Source of the DNA: Geomonas sp. RF6
GTDB taxonomy: Bacteria; Desulfobacterota; Desulfuromonadia; Geobacterales; Geobacteraceae
Assembly: GCF_021044625.1 (NCBI RefSeq)
Contig: NZ_CP087999.1
Span: forward strand, 575,001 to 639,000
Reading direction: 5' to 3'
DNA length: 64,000 nt
A program made the translations under genes and the position numbers. Under the pieces are notes generated by a model that was not told where the DNA came from, did no database searches, and saw only the letters and a program-made list of their open reading frames with translations. How positions within the stretch are numbered: the first letter of the stretch is position 1; every line of letters begins with the position of its first letter. Of this stretch, positions 51,730-60,815 are shown in pieces.

Positions 51730-52847
51730 GCGGCACCAGTGCCACCACCGGCGAGGATCGTCAGCGCCTCCGCGACGTGGGCGATCTGCTCCGGGGTCAG
51801 TTCGGGAAACATCGGCAGGGAGAGATACTCCCGTGCGCACCTCTCGGCAACGGGGAACGATCCCTCACCGAGCCCCAGGGAAGCGTAGGCCGTCTGGAGA
51901 TGGATCGGGACCGGGTAGTGCACGCCGCAGGAGATCCCCTGCACGCCCAGGGCCTCGAGGAGGGGGTCCCTTCCGGGGTGCCGCACGGCATAAACGTGGT
52001 AGACGTGCCGGGCATACGGCATCTCGGTCGGCAGGAGGAGGGAACTGACCCTCCCCAGAAGCTCCCGGTAGCTCGCTGCGTGCCGGGCGCGTGCCTCGTT
52101 CCACGCCGGAAGATACTTCAGCTTCACGCTGAGAACCGCCCCCTGTATGCCGTCCATGCGGGCGTTAACCCCCACAAGCTCGTGGTGGTACTTGCGCGAC
52201 TGCCCGTGATCGCGGATCATGCGGATCTTCGCGGCAAGGAGCGGGTCGCTCGTGGTGACGCAGCCGGCCTCGCCGTAGGCGCCGAGGTTCTTCCCGGGAT
52301 AGAAGCTGAAGCACCCGGCGGCACCGATGGAGCCGGCGCGCCGCCCCTTGTACTGCGCGCCGTGGGCCTGGCAGGCATCTTCCACCACCGGTATCCCGTG
52401 CCTTGCAGCGATCTCCATGATCGGGTCCATGTCCGCCATCTGGCCGAAGAGGTGCACCGGGATGATCGCCTTCGTCCGCGGGGTGATCGCCCCTTCCAGC
52501 AGGGCCGGATCCATGGTGTAGCTCACCTCGTCGACATCCACAAAGACCGGGGTCGCCCCGCAAAGGGAGATGGCCTCTGCCGTGGCTATGAAGGAGTTCG
52601 GCACCGTCACGACCTCGTCCCCCCCCCCCACGCCGAGCGCGGCAAGGGCGAGCCAGAGGGCGTCCGTTCCGTTTCCGACTCCGATCGCCTCGCGGCACCC
52701 GCAGAACCTGGCGAACTCCTCTTCAAACTTCTCCACGAAGGGGCCTCCGGAAAAGGCGCAACTGGCGAGCACCTCGTGGAGGGAGTGTGCCACCTCTTCC
52801 GCGATGGCGTTATACTGCGCCTGGAGATTGAGAAACGGAACTTTCAT
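51726..52847 (-). CDS. DegT/DnrJ/EryC1/StrS sugar aminotransferase (WbpE-like)
   Basis: 373 residues. PLP enzyme of the sugar aminotransferase family: VPFLNLQAQYNAI start, GVGNGTDALWLAL, VPNSFIATAEAISLCGATPVFVD, VVEDACQAHGAQYKGRRAG, and the Schiff-base lysine in SFYPGKNLGAYGEAG near residue 185. With the acetyltransferase and dehydrogenase genes it reconstitutes the WbpB/D/E set that makes the 3-amino group of UDP-2,3-diacetamido-uronic acid in Pseudomonas. The sugar identity is inferred from this gene trio. Confidence 0.92.
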   Translation of the reverse strand: MKVPFLNLQAQYNAIAEEVAHSLHEVLASCAFSGGPFVEKFEEEFARFCGCREAIGVGNGTDALWLALAALGVGGGDEVVTVPNSFIATAEAISLCGATPVFVDVDEVSYTMDPALLEGAITPRTKAIIPVHLFGQMADMDPIMEIAARHGIPVVEDACQAHGAQYKGRRAGSIGAAGCFSFYPGKNLGAYGEAGCVTTSDPLLAAKIRMIRDHGQSRKYHHELVGVNARMDGIQGAVLSVKLKYLPAWNEARARHAASYRELLGRVSSLLLPTEMPYARHVYHVYAVRHPGRDPLLEALGVQGISCGVHYPVPIHLQTAYASLGLGEGSFPVAERCAREYLSLPMFPELTPEQIAHVAEALTILAGGGTGAA

Positions 52848-53334
52848 CGACGTCCTCCTTTTTGATGGTGCGCAGGATGCGCGCCGGGTTCCCGGCGACG
52901 ATGCTGTAGGGTGGTACGTCCTTCGTCACCACGCTCCCCGCGCCGACGATCGCCCCTTCACCCACCGTCACCCCGCAAAGGAGGGTCGAACTCGATCCGA
53001 TCGAAGCCCCCCTGCATACCAGCGTCCCCGTTACGCTCCAGTCCTCCTCGGTCTGCAGATCGCCGCCGCTCGTGGTGGCACGGGGGTAACGGTCGTTTAT
53101 GAAGGTGACGTTGTGCCCGATGAAGGCGCCGTCCTCGATCGTCACCCCCTCGCAGATGAAGGTGTGGCTCGATATCTTGCAGTTATTCCCGATGATGGCG
53201 TTCTTTTGCACCTCCACGAAGGCGCCGATCTTCGTGTTGTCGCCTATGGTGCAGCCGTACAGGTTTATGAATTTCCCGAGGCGGACGTTCTCCCCGAGCT
53301 TCACGTCGTCAGAGACGCATCGATACTGTTCCAT
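52810..53334 (-). CDS. Left-handed beta-helix sugar N-acetyltransferase (WbpD-like)
   Basis: 174 residues from ATG 53334 with a GGGAGG site. The hexapeptide repeat pattern runs through the chain (KLGENVRLGKFINLYGCTIGDNTKIGAFVEV, VTIEDGAFIGHNVTFIND, IGSSSTLLCGVTVGEGAIVGAGSVV), ending with VAGNPARILR. It resembles UDP-2-acetamido-3-amino-uronate N-acetyltransferase (WbpD/WlbB). It overlaps the aminotransferase gene by 38 bp and the oxidoreductase by 34 bp, so the three are tightly coupled. Confidence 0.9.
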   Translation of the reverse strand: MEQYRCVSDDVKLGENVRLGKFINLYGCTIGDNTKIGAFVEVQKNAIIGNNCKISSHTFICEGVTIEDGAFIGHNVTFINDRYPRATTSGGDLQTEEDWSVTGTLVCRGASIGSSSTLLCGVTVGEGAIVGAGSVVTKDVPPYSIVAGNPARILRTIKKEDVDESSVSQSPGAV

Positions 53335-54380
53335 GCCGTACCTCCCGGTATCCCCTTCCAGGGGGTGGAGAGAGGAACGAGCGCCCCTCCCATCCTCATC
53401 GATTTCACAATAGCCTCCAGCATGCGCACGACCCTCAGCCCTGCCACGCCGTCGTTTTGCGGGTTGACGTTGCAGTTGATGCACTCGATGAAGTACGCCG
53501 CCTCGCACTTCAGCGCCTCCACCACGTCGACACGGGGGGCCCACATGTCGCCGCTTCGATAGCTCACCCTGAGCCCGTACGATTTCTCCCGGGAGTCGCC
53601 GTCGAGCCCCTCCACCCCCTTGTCGTAGACCCTGATCTTCTCGTCCGGCACGAGGTCGTTCCACACAAGCATCTTCTTCTGCCCTCCGATGAGGGTCGTG
53701 CGGATCTTCACCGGCGAAAGCCAGTTCACGTTCAGGTGCGCGATGACGTTGCCGGGGTAGTAGACGGTGATGTAGGCGAGATCCTCCAGCCCGTTGTTGA
53801 AGTGGGCGATCCCTGTCGCCATGACCGCGCTGGGATCCCTGTTGAAGAGATAGTCCATGATGGAGAGGTCGTGGGGGGCGAGGTCCCACACCACGTTCAC
53901 GTCCTTTTGGAAGAGACCGAGGTTGATCCTTATGGAGTCGAAGTAGTAGAGGTCCCCGAGAACGTCCCCCTCGATGAGCTCCTTTATCTTGCGCACCGCG
54001 CCGGTGAAGAGAAAGGTGTGGTCCACCATGATCTTCAGACCCCTTCGCTCGGCCAGTTCGATAAGCTCCTCCGCCTCCGAGACGCAGGAGGTGAAAGGCT
54101 TCTCGATGAATATGTGCTTCCCGTTCAAAAGGGCCTCTTTGGCGAGGGGAAAGTGGGAGGAGACGGGGGTGACGATCGCCACCACGTCGATCTCCGGGGA
54201 GGAGAGGATTTCGCGGCAGTCGGTGCAGGTCCGCACGTGCGGGTAAAGCTTCTCCGCGCGCTGCAGTACCCGCTGGTCCACGTCAGAGATGGCGACGACT
54301 CTGGCACCGGGGGTTTCGTTGAAGTTTCGGGCGACGTTCGGGCCCCAGTAACCGTATCCGATTATGCCAATCTTGATCAT
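53301..54380 (-). CDS. Gfo/Idh/MocA sugar oxidoreductase (WbpB-like)
   Basis: 359 residues. N-terminal Rossmann motif IGIIGYGYWGPNVARNF, the EKPFTS motif near residue 94 and the DLAPHDLSIMDYLF segment, with its catalytic histidine, are typical of the Gfo/Idh/MocA family. In this gene setting it should oxidise UDP-GlcNAc-uronate at C3, as WbpB does, feeding the aminotransferase. It follows the initiating transferase gene by 28 bp. Very likely active. Confidence 0.9.
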   Translation of the reverse strand: MIKIGIIGYGYWGPNVARNFNETPGARVVAISDVDQRVLQRAEKLYPHVRTCTDCREILSSPEIDVVAIVTPVSSHFPLAKEALLNGKHIFIEKPFTSCVSEAEELIELAERRGLKIMVDHTFLFTGAVRKIKELIEGDVLGDLYYFDSIRINLGLFQKDVNVVWDLAPHDLSIMDYLFNRDPSAVMATGIAHFNNGLEDLAYITVYYPGNVIAHLNVNWLSPVKIRTTLIGGQKKMLVWNDLVPDEKIRVYDKGVEGLDGDSREKSYGLRVSYRSGDMWAPRVDVVEALKCEAAYFIECINCNVNPQNDGVAGLRVVRMLEAIVKSMRMGGALVPLSTPWKGIPGGTAWNSIDASLTT

Positions 54381-54408
54381 GAGCGCTTCCCTCTTTTGAG
54401 TGCACCTG

Positions 54409-55566
54409 TCAGTACGCCCCTTTGCAGCGGATCACCGCCACCGGGGTCTTCAGGAGAATCTTCACATCGACCAGGACCGACCATCCCTTTATGTAGCGCA
54501 GGTCCAGCCGCACCATCTCGTCAAAGCTCGTCGTGCTCCTGCCGGTAACTTGCCAAAGCCCGGTGATCCCCGGTTTCCTCCCCATGACCCGCCTGCGCTG
54601 CCAGGGGAAGTAGTTCTCCACCTCGTACAATATGGGGGGGCGCGGGCCGACGAGGGACATCTCCCCCTTCAGCACGTTGAAGAACTGCGGGAACTCGTCG
54701 ATGCTGTACTTGCGCAGGAACCTCCCGAGCGGGGTCACGCGCGGGTCGCCCTGGATCTTGTACACGGTGACGGCGCCGGAGGAAGCCCCGGAGGACTTGT
54801 CCCGTATGAGGGACTCCACGAATTTCCGGTGCATGAGGTCGTCGTTGTTGAGATACATCGAGCGGAACTTGAGGAGCTGGAAGGGCTTCCCGTTGCGGCC
54901 GACCCTTTCCTGCCGGAAAAAGACGGGCCCCTTCGAGGTGAGCTTTATGAGGATCGGAACGGTGATGAAAAAGGGGGAGAAGAGGATAAGGCCGACGATG
55001 CTGCCGAGCACGTCCATGGAGCGCTTCGCGATGTCCCACCCCCGGCTCCCCGTCTCCGCGGCATCGGGGTACCACGTCACATCGTTTACCCCTTTGCCCC
55101 CTTCGCTCTCCGGGAAGGTCCTGAAGGAGATGACGATCCGTTCGACGACCTCGGGGGGAAGAAGGGCCACCAGCCGCTCCCTGATCTTCCTCGTGACCGC
55201 CTCCTTTGCCTTCTCCACCATCTCCGGCTCAACCTCCGTGAGGATGACCCCGGTGACACGGTCGCCGTCCATCTGGCCGCATATGTCGGTGTCCCTGACC
55301 GTGGCGTTCAGTACCTGCGCCAGGAAGTGGGCCGGGTTTTCGGCGTCTTCCACGGCTTCGGAATCCTGCACCTTCGTTGCATCGACGAGCATCACGATGA
55401 GCGGCTTGTTGGAGCGTTCCGCTCTCTTTCTCTCCTGGACGAGCTTCTTTCTGAAATACGGTTCAGGATAAAGTCCGTTCTCCGGCTGGAATAAAACTGG
55501 AGCAGAAGCACTCTTCGAAAGAAGCTGTCTGAACCAGGATTGTTTCTTCAACGCGTTCGGTGACAT
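54409..55566 (-). CDS. Initiating undecaprenyl-phosphate sugar transferase with degenerate GGDEF-like N-terminus
   Basis: 385 residues. The C-terminal 200 residues are a bacterial sugar transferase (KRSMDVLGSIVGLILFSPFF, GPVFFRQERVGRNGKPFQLLKFRSM, RYLIDEFPQ-like SIDEFPQFFNVLKGEMSLVGPRPP, GITGLWQVTGR) that loads the first sugar phosphate on undecaprenyl phosphate. The N-terminal about 175 residues look like a GGDEF domain (YPEPYFRKKLVQERKRAERSNKPLIVMLVD, then DTDICGQMDGDRVTGVIL) in which GGDEF has become DGDRV, so it cannot make c-di-GMP. First gene of the locus, behind a consensus promoter. Confidence 0.9.
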   Translation of the reverse strand: MSPNALKKQSWFRQLLSKSASAPVLFQPENGLYPEPYFRKKLVQERKRAERSNKPLIVMLVDATKVQDSEAVEDAENPAHFLAQVLNATVRDTDICGQMDGDRVTGVILTEVEPEMVEKAKEAVTRKIRERLVALLPPEVVERIVISFRTFPESEGGKGVNDVTWYPDAAETGSRGWDIAKRSMDVLGSIVGLILFSPFFITVPILIKLTSKGPVFFRQERVGRNGKPFQLLKFRSMYLNNDDLMHRKFVESLIRDKSSGASSGAVTVYKIQGDPRVTPLGRFLRKYSIDEFPQFFNVLKGEMSLVGPRPPILYEVENYFPWQRRRVMGRKPGITGLWQVTGRSTTSFDEMVRLDLRYIKGWSVLVDVKILLKTPVAVIRCKGAY

Positions 55567-55690
55567 CTATTTTACCTCGTCCAAAGCGCCCCCTCACAGA
55601 CTCAGAGGAGCCAGTACTTCCTGGATCATTTTGTCGAAAAACGGGAGCTTTGCTTCTGAGGTTGAAATAACAGTGTATTAATTAAAAGCT

Positions 55691-55718
55691 ATTATATACA
55701 GAGGAGCTCACCTGTCAA
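55691..55718 (-). promoter_or_regulatory. Consensus sigma-70 promoter of the exopolysaccharide locus
   Basis: On the minus strand TTGACA (55718-55713) and TATAAT (55696-55691) are both perfect, with a 16-bp spacer. Transcription would start near 55684, about 118 nt before the first gene's ATG at 55566. No operator palindrome was identified around it. Confidence 0.8.
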
Positions 55719-55819
55719 GAGCTCCGGGAATTCCATGAGTTACACATGAAAAGGCAAAGGAAGAACGAGATAGGACAAAGAGGTAGGGAGAGTCGCTTTG
55801 AGGGAAATCTTCTCTACTC

Positions 55820-56542
55820 TCAGAGTAGATCCACCTTGTCGGCGAAGCCCGGTTTCAGAAGGATGTTTCTGTTTTCCAGCATCTCGAGGTCACCCTGCTG
55901 TGCCATCCTGTGCAGCAGTCGAGTGACTGTTTCTCGCGAAACCGATGCGTACGCCGCGAGCTCTCTGTGAGTGAGGCGCAGCGCAATGACGACGCCGCGG
56001 TCGTCCCGCACCCCGTGCAGAAGACTCAAGTGGTTGAGGATGGAGCGGACCCGCTGCTCCGCGTCGGTGAGGGTGATCGCCTTCAGCACCAGCAAAGAGT
56101 CGCGCAGGCGCCGGCAGAGGAGATCGATCAGCTGACGCAAAACCTTCTCGTTTTTCAAGAGGTATTTCTGGAAATCGTTGCGGGAAAGGAGACCGATCTC
56201 GCACTCTTCCATGGCGATGACCGTCGCGGGAGCGGTCTTGCCGTCCAGCAGCGCCATCTCCCCGAAGACGTCCCCGCGCTTGTGTACCGCGAGGATCCGC
56301 TCGCTCCCCTCGGTCCCCTGATGCACGACCCTGACCCTGCCGCTGTAGACGATGTACATGTAGCGGGTCGTCTCTTCCTCAAGAAGGACAACCTGGTTCT
56401 TGTGGAAGCGTTTGTCGATGATCAGGTGCAGTAACTCTTCGAATTCCCGGGAATCGAGACAGGAAAAAGGTGAGATGGACTTGAGCAGCCTCGTGTGGCT
56501 GCTGGAGAACTCCTCGGTGCCGTCTTTGCGCTTGGTAGCCAA
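55820..56542 (-). CDS. Crp/Fnr-family transcription regulator
   Basis: 240 residues. Cyclic-nucleotide-binding-like jelly roll (about 20-140; MYIVYSGRVRVVHQG, KRGDVFGEMALLDGKTAPATVIAME) followed by a Crp-type winged helix (about 155-230; LTHRELAAYASVSRETVTRLLHRM). The phosphate-cassette region GEMALLDGKTAPATV lacks the RSA arginine-serine pattern of cAMP-binding CRP, so the ligand is uncertain. No Fnr cysteine set. It is upstream of the polysaccharide locus on the same strand, separated by about 100 bp from its promoter, and is a candidate regulator of it. Confidence 0.9.
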   Translation of the reverse strand: MATKRKDGTEEFSSSHTRLLKSISPFSCLDSREFEELLHLIIDKRFHKNQVVLLEEETTRYMYIVYSGRVRVVHQGTEGSERILAVHKRGDVFGEMALLDGKTAPATVIAMEECEIGLLSRNDFQKYLLKNEKVLRQLIDLLCRRLRDSLLVLKAITLTDAEQRVRSILNHLSLLHGVRDDRGVVIALRLTHRELAAYASVSRETVTRLLHRMAQQGDLEMLENRNILLKPGFADKVDLL

Positions 56543-56656
56543 TGAGCTTCTCCTTCAGTAGCTGCCTGGAAGGTCGAAAGATTAACACTCACCAAGTATT
56601 CTATCGCAAAAGGAAATTCTTTTCGCAAAGAGGATGGGGACTCGAGATAAAGAAAA

Positions 56657-56684
56657 AGCCCCCGGTACTGTCACGGCGGGGGCT
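56657..56684 (-). terminator. Intrinsic terminator after the response regulator gene
   Basis: AGCCCCCG (56657-56664) pairs with CGGGGGCT (56677-56684). On the minus strand the stem is followed by a U-run from the A-run at 56653-56657. It lies 26 bp beyond the stop of the response regulator gene. Confidence 0.8.
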
Positions 56685-56710
56685 TTGAAAAAAGGGGGGA
56701 AAAGTGGGGA

Positions 56711-57091
56711 CTACTGCCCGGCAGCGGCGAGGGCGCGCTCGATGGACGCCTCAAGCTCGTTGAAGTCGATGATCGGCTTTGTGAGGAAGCCGCGTGCCCC
56801 GAGACGGAGAGCCTCCGTCGCCGCGGCGGGGTCGCCGGTGCCGGTGATCGCCACGACGGGGGTCTTTGGACTGAGGGTCTGCAGGGCAGCGATGACGCCG
56901 AAGCCGTCGAGCTTCGGCATCCTCAGGTCCGTGAGGACGACGTCCGGAAGGAGCTTGCGGAAGAGCTCGACACCCTCTTCACCGTCGGCGGCCTCGATGA
57001 CCGTGTAGCCGCTATCTTCAAGGTACGCCACCAGCGTCATCCGAACGAGGGAATCGTCGTCAATGACAAGGACGGTACAGCGCTCTCCCAT
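56711..57091 (-). CDS. Single-domain response regulator
   Basis: 126 residues from ATG 57091 (GGAGAGTGGTG upstream; a GTG seven codons earlier is possible). Receiver domain alone: acidic pair in [12 protein letters not shown], phospho-acceptor aspartate in [15 protein letters not shown] near residue 53, the conserved Thr in VVAITGTG and the Lys in FLTKPI. No output domain. No kinase gene is adjacent, so the partner is unknown. Likely a signalling relay or an allosteric partner of another protein. Confidence 0.93.
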   Translation of the reverse strand: MGERCTVLVIDDDSLVRMTLVAYLEDSGYTVIEAADGEEGVELFRKLLPDVVLTDLRMPKLDGFGVIAALQTLSPKTPVVAITGTGDPAAATEALRLGARGFLTKPIIDFNELEASIERALAAAGQ

Positions 57092-57327
57092 CACCACTCT
57101 CCTTTCCGGCACCGCGCGGGAAGCCGCCGGCCTCCCGTTTCAAGCGTCCGACACAGTCTACCGCACCGCCAAAAGTTGTTCAACTCCCCTTTGCACAGGC
57201 ACAACGCCCTCCGGCGTGCTCTTTCACCACCGCATGCACCACGCTACCCAATGCTGCTACAATTTCTGGTAGAGCCGTAGCTGGTAAATCCCCGTGCACA
57301 GAGAGTCTGCAACCGTGGAGATGGATC

Positions 57328-59580
57328 ATGGAAAGTGAAATGAAAAGGCGCTACCCTCCCCTGCCAGGGACAGAGGGGACACCCGCCCCTCCGGCCGAGG
57401 AATTGGAGGCGCTGCGCCTGAAGCGCGGCGAAGCGTACGAGCCGCGGACCAGACACCTCATGGAGGACGGCTGGGCACGATACACAAACAGGCTCTTCCT
57501 GGAGAAGAGTCCCTATCTTTTGCAGCACGCGCACAACCCGGTGAACTGGTTCCCGTGGGGGGACGAGCCGTTCGAGCTGGCGCGGCAGCTGAACCGTCCG
57601 GTACTGGTGAGCATCGGGTACGCGACCTGCCACTGGTGCCACGTCATGGAGGAGGAGTCGTTCGAGAGCGAGGAGATCGCGAGCTACCTGAACCAGGAGT
57701 TCATCGCGATCAAGATCGACCGGGAGGAGCGTCCGGACCTCGACTCCATCTACATGAACGCCCTCCACGCCATGGGGCACCAGGGGGGGTGGCCCCTGAA
57801 CGTCTTTCTCACCCCCGACCGGAAGCCTTTCTACGGCGGGACCTACTTCCCCCCGAGGAACCATACCCGCGGCATCGGCTTCCTCTCTCTGCTGAAGCTC
57901 CTGAAGGATGCATACCTGCGCGAACCGGGGCAGGTGGAGGAGGCGGGGCGGCAGCTCACCGAGGCGGTGGGACGTATCCTCGCTCCTCCCCAAGGGGAAG
58001 GAGTCCCCTCCCCTGCACTGCTGGCGAGCACGATGAAGCACTACAAGGAGACCTTCGACCCGGTGCACGGCAGCCAGCGCGGCGCGCCGAAGTTCCCGAG
58101 CACTCTGCCGGTGCGGCTTCTCTTTCGCCAGTATCTGGCGAGCGGAGACCGAGAACTCCTGGAGATGGCGACCCACACGCTGCGCCGGATGGGCGCCGGG
58201 GGGATCTACGACCAGGTCGGAGGAGGGTTCCACCGCTACGCCACCGACGAGGGTTGGCTAATCCCCCACTTCGAGAAGATGCTTTACGACAACGCCCTTT
58301 TAGCCGTCGCCTACCTGGAGGGGTACCAGCTGAGCGGCGACGAGGAATTTGCACGCGTCTCACGGGAGATCCTGCGCTACCTGCAGCGCGACCTCGCCTC
58401 CCCCGAAGGGGCCTTCTACTGCGCCACCGATGCGGACAGCCCGACTCCCGGCGGCAAGAGGGAAGAGGGGTATTTCTTCACCTGGACGAGGGAGGAGTTG
58501 CTGCGGATCCTCGGGCGCGAGGAGGCGGATCTTTTCAGCGCCTCCTTCGGTGTGACTGAGAGGGGAAACTTCGAGGGGCGCTCTATCCTGCACCTCCCGA
58601 AGCCGCTGCCAGAGGTCGCGGCGCAGGTGGGGAAGAGGGAGGAGGAGTTGCGCCGCACCCTCACGGAGGGGAAGGAAGTCCTCTACCAGGAGCGAAACCG
58701 CCGTCCGCGGCCGCTGCGCGATGAAAAGATTCTCCTTTCCTGGAACGGGCTCGCCCTCTCCGCATTTGCCCGGGGGGGATTCGTGCTCGACGATGACGAC
58801 TCCCTCGCCCAGGCACGCCGCACCGCTTCCTTTCTCCTCGAGCGGCTGACTCTCCGCGGCAGGATGACCCACAGCTACCAGGAAGGGGAGCCGAGGGGAG
58901 ACGCCTTCCTCGACGATTACGCCTTCTTCGTCGCCGGCCTCATCGATCTCTTCCAGAGTACCGGCGAGGCGGTCTGGCTGAGGCACGCCCTGGAGCTGGA
59001 AAAGGTTGTCCATGACGATTTCGCGGACAGCTCCGGCGGATTCTTTCTGACCGGAAAGGATCACGAGAAGCTCATCGCCCGGGAGAAGCCCGCCTACGAC
59101 GGCGCGGTTCCCTCCGGAAACGCGGTGATGACCATGAACCTCCTGAGGCTTGCCGCCCTCACTGGGGATGAGTCGTTGCAGAAAAAGGGGGAGGCGGCGC
59201 TCGCCGCATTCTCCCCGATCATGGCAGGGAGCCCCGCGGCGGCCACGGAGATGCTCCTGGCCCTCGACTTCCACCACAGGGAAAAAGCTCAGCTGGTGGT
59301 GGTAGCCCCTGCAGGGAACCGGCGCGCGGCAAAGCCGCTGCTGGACGAAGTGCGGCGAGCATTCCTTCCCGACACGGTCCTCATTTCGGTGACCGAAGGG
59401 GAAGAGCTGGAGGATCTGGCAAAACTCGCCCCCCTGGTGGCCGGGAAACAGGCGGAGGGGGAGCGTCCCGTCGCCTATCTCTGCCGTACCGGCCGCTGCC
59501 TCGCGCCGACCGTCGACCCCCGAAACCTTGCGGCACAACTCCGTGGCGGAGGGGGCTCCTCCCCCCTTGCGCAAAGGTAA
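57328..59580 (+). CDS. DUF255 thioredoxin-domain protein (YyaL/SSP411-like)
   Basis: 750 residues, close to the family's usual 650-750. The thioredoxin-like N-terminal domain opens [25 protein letters not shown] and carries CHWC ([16 protein letters not shown]) near residue 108, followed by [23 protein letters not shown]. The remaining 500 residues form an alpha/alpha barrel like glycan-epimerase folds ([32 protein letters not shown]). Function in bacteria is not established. No signal peptide, so cytoplasmic. Confidence 0.92.
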   Translation: MESEMKRRYPPLPGTEGTPAPPAEELEALRLKRGEAYEPRTRHLMEDGWARYTNRLFLEKSPYLLQHAHNPVNWFPWGDEPFELARQLNRPVLVSIGYATCHWCHVMEEESFESEEIASYLNQEFIAIKIDREERPDLDSIYMNALHAMGHQGGWPLNVFLTPDRKPFYGGTYFPPRNHTRGIGFLSLLKLLKDAYLREPGQVEEAGRQLTEAVGRILAPPQGEGVPSPALLASTMKHYKETFDPVHGSQRGAPKFPSTLPVRLLFRQYLASGDRELLEMATHTLRRMGAGGIYDQVGGGFHRYATDEGWLIPHFEKMLYDNALLAVAYLEGYQLSGDEEFARVSREILRYLQRDLASPEGAFYCATDADSPTPGGKREEGYFFTWTREELLRILGREEADLFSASFGVTERGNFEGRSILHLPKPLPEVAAQVGKREEELRRTLTEGKEVLYQERNRRPRPLRDEKILLSWNGLALSAFARGGFVLDDDDSLAQARRTASFLLERLTLRGRMTHSYQEGEPRGDAFLDDYAFFVAGLIDLFQSTGEAVWLRHALELEKVVHDDFADSSGGFFLTGKDHEKLIAREKPAYDGAVPSGNAVMTMNLLRLAALTGDESLQKKGEAALAAFSPIMAGSPAAATEMLLALDFHHREKAQLVVVAPAGNRRAAKPLLDEVRRAFLPDTVLISVTEGEELEDLAKLAPLVAGKQAEGERPVAYLCRTGRCLAPTVDPRNLAAQLRGGGGSSPLAQR

Positions 59581-59648
59581 GGGGTGCGCTATAAATCTCG
59601 CTACCGGATGCACGGGGCACCGGCGGCATCACTAAAGGAGTAGCAGCA

Positions 59649-60116
59649 ATGAAGAGGATGTACCTTGCGTCGCCACTTGGATTCTCCCCCGAAAACGCGC
59701 CATACCTGAACCGCATAAAGGTAAAGGTGGCGAGCCAGGGGTTCGAGATCTTCGATCCGTGGGAACAGAAGCACTTCGCATCAAAAATTTCGGCGGCTCT
59801 GAGCGAGCCTGACTTCGCAGCACGGATCGCCGCCTTCAGGGAAATCTCCTCCAGGATCGGCTCGTGCAACGAGGCGGGGATCAGGGGGGCTGACGTCGTC
59901 CTCGCGGTTCTTGACGGCGCGGAAGTGGACTCCGGCACCGCGAGCGAGATCGGCTTCGGCTGCGCCCTCGGGAAAAAATGCTACGGGCTGCGCACCGACC
60001 TGCGCGACTCCGGAGATTTCGCCGGCATCCCGGTGAACCTGCAGGTGCTGCACTTTATCGAGCGAAGCGGCGGGAAGCTCTTCCGCCAGATAGATGATAT
60101 TTCCATACCGTTCTGA
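59649..60116 (+). CDS. Nucleoside 2-deoxyribosyltransferase family protein
   Basis: 155 residues with a good AAAGGAG site 8 bp upstream of ATG 59649. MYLASPLGFSPENAPYL and the C-terminal VLAVLDGAEVDSGTASEIGFGCALGKK match the family. The glutamate of SGTASEIG would be the nucleophile that carries the deoxyribosyl intermediate. Length fits. It cleaves or exchanges nucleobases in salvage, though some relatives process modified nucleotides. It follows the DUF255 gene by 68 bp. Confidence 0.88.
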   Translation: MKRMYLASPLGFSPENAPYLNRIKVKVASQGFEIFDPWEQKHFASKISAALSEPDFAARIAAFREISSRIGSCNEAGIRGADVVLAVLDGAEVDSGTASEIGFGCALGKKCYGLRTDLRDSGDFAGIPVNLQVLHFIERSGGKLFRQIDDISIPF

Positions 60117-60140
60117 CGTACTCTGACGTACCGCGAGACA

Positions 60141-60180
60141 CCGCTGCAACTGCAACCCGACCACGGAGCAGTTGCAGCGG
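60141..60180 (+). repeat. Perfect 13-bp inverted repeat
   Basis: CCGCTGCAACTGC (60141-60153) pairs with GCAGTTGCAGCGG (60168-60180) over a 14-base loop, 24 bp after the deoxyribosyltransferase stop. No T-run follows, so a structural or Rho-assisted 3' end is more likely than an intrinsic terminator. Confidence 0.7.
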
Positions 60181-60347
60181 ACTCGCGCCTCCGCAGTGCC
60201 CCCTCCATTCCTTTAACTTTTCAGTGTCGAAACCTCCATTACCTGCCCATCCGCTCCCCTACCTTGAGTGTGGGGCGCACTGCTGTAAAATCGTAGCGAA
60301 ACATTAATAGAATCACATGTAATCATCCGGCTGTCCGGGAGGGCGTT

Positions 60348-60815
60348 ATGACTACCGCCAGGTACTGCTTCCTCTTCATGGTCGCCGCAGCTGCAGCATC
60401 TGCTACAGATCCCGCAACCGCCACCCCCTTACCCCCCCCTCTACAGGAAGTTGCCCCCCCTGCGGCTGTCCCCCCGGTACCTTTGAGCGACGGGGAGCGC
60501 GGCGCCAGCCAGTGCAAGACGATGACCCTTGTGACCAGAGGGGTCGTGGCTGAAGCTGGAAAACGGCTCCTCGAACTGGAAGTGCGCAACAGTGGCGAAC
60601 GCGCCCTCTCCTCCGAGCTCATGGTCGACCTGATCCAGAAGGGAGAGGCCGTGGGGCAGTTTAGAGCAGGTCTTCAGGACATTGCGCCCGGGAATTCAGT
60701 TCGCCACCGGATCGACCTGACCGAGCTCCCCGCCGGTACCTACCAGGCTCTTGCCATCGTGCAGAACCGGGATGGCGACATCTCGGGGAGCAGGGAAATC
60801 CTGGACTTCGAATAG
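60348..60815 (+). CDS. Small secreted protein of unknown function
   Basis: 155 residues, ATG 60348 after a GGGAGGG site. A short signal peptide (ARYCFLFMVAAAAASA) and a Pro/Ala-rich stretch (residues 20-46) precede a globular part (LLELEVRNSGERALSSELMVDLIQKGEAVGQF, then IDLTELPAGTYQALAIVQN) that reads as a beta-sandwich. Not recognised as a named family. A lone Cys near residue 56 is not a lipobox. Probably periplasmic or exported. Confidence 0.72.
   Translation: MTTARYCFLFMVAAAAASATDPATATPLPPPLQEVAPPAAVPPVPLSDGERGASQCKTMTLVTRGVVAEAGKRLLELEVRNSGERALSSELMVDLIQKGEAVGQFRAGLQDIAPGNSVRHRIDLTELPAGTYQALAIVQNRDGDISGSREILDFE

Noticed and set aside
54900-55566. Active diguanylate cyclase domain
   Set aside because: The active loop reads DGDRV and not GGDEF, so catalysis is not expected.
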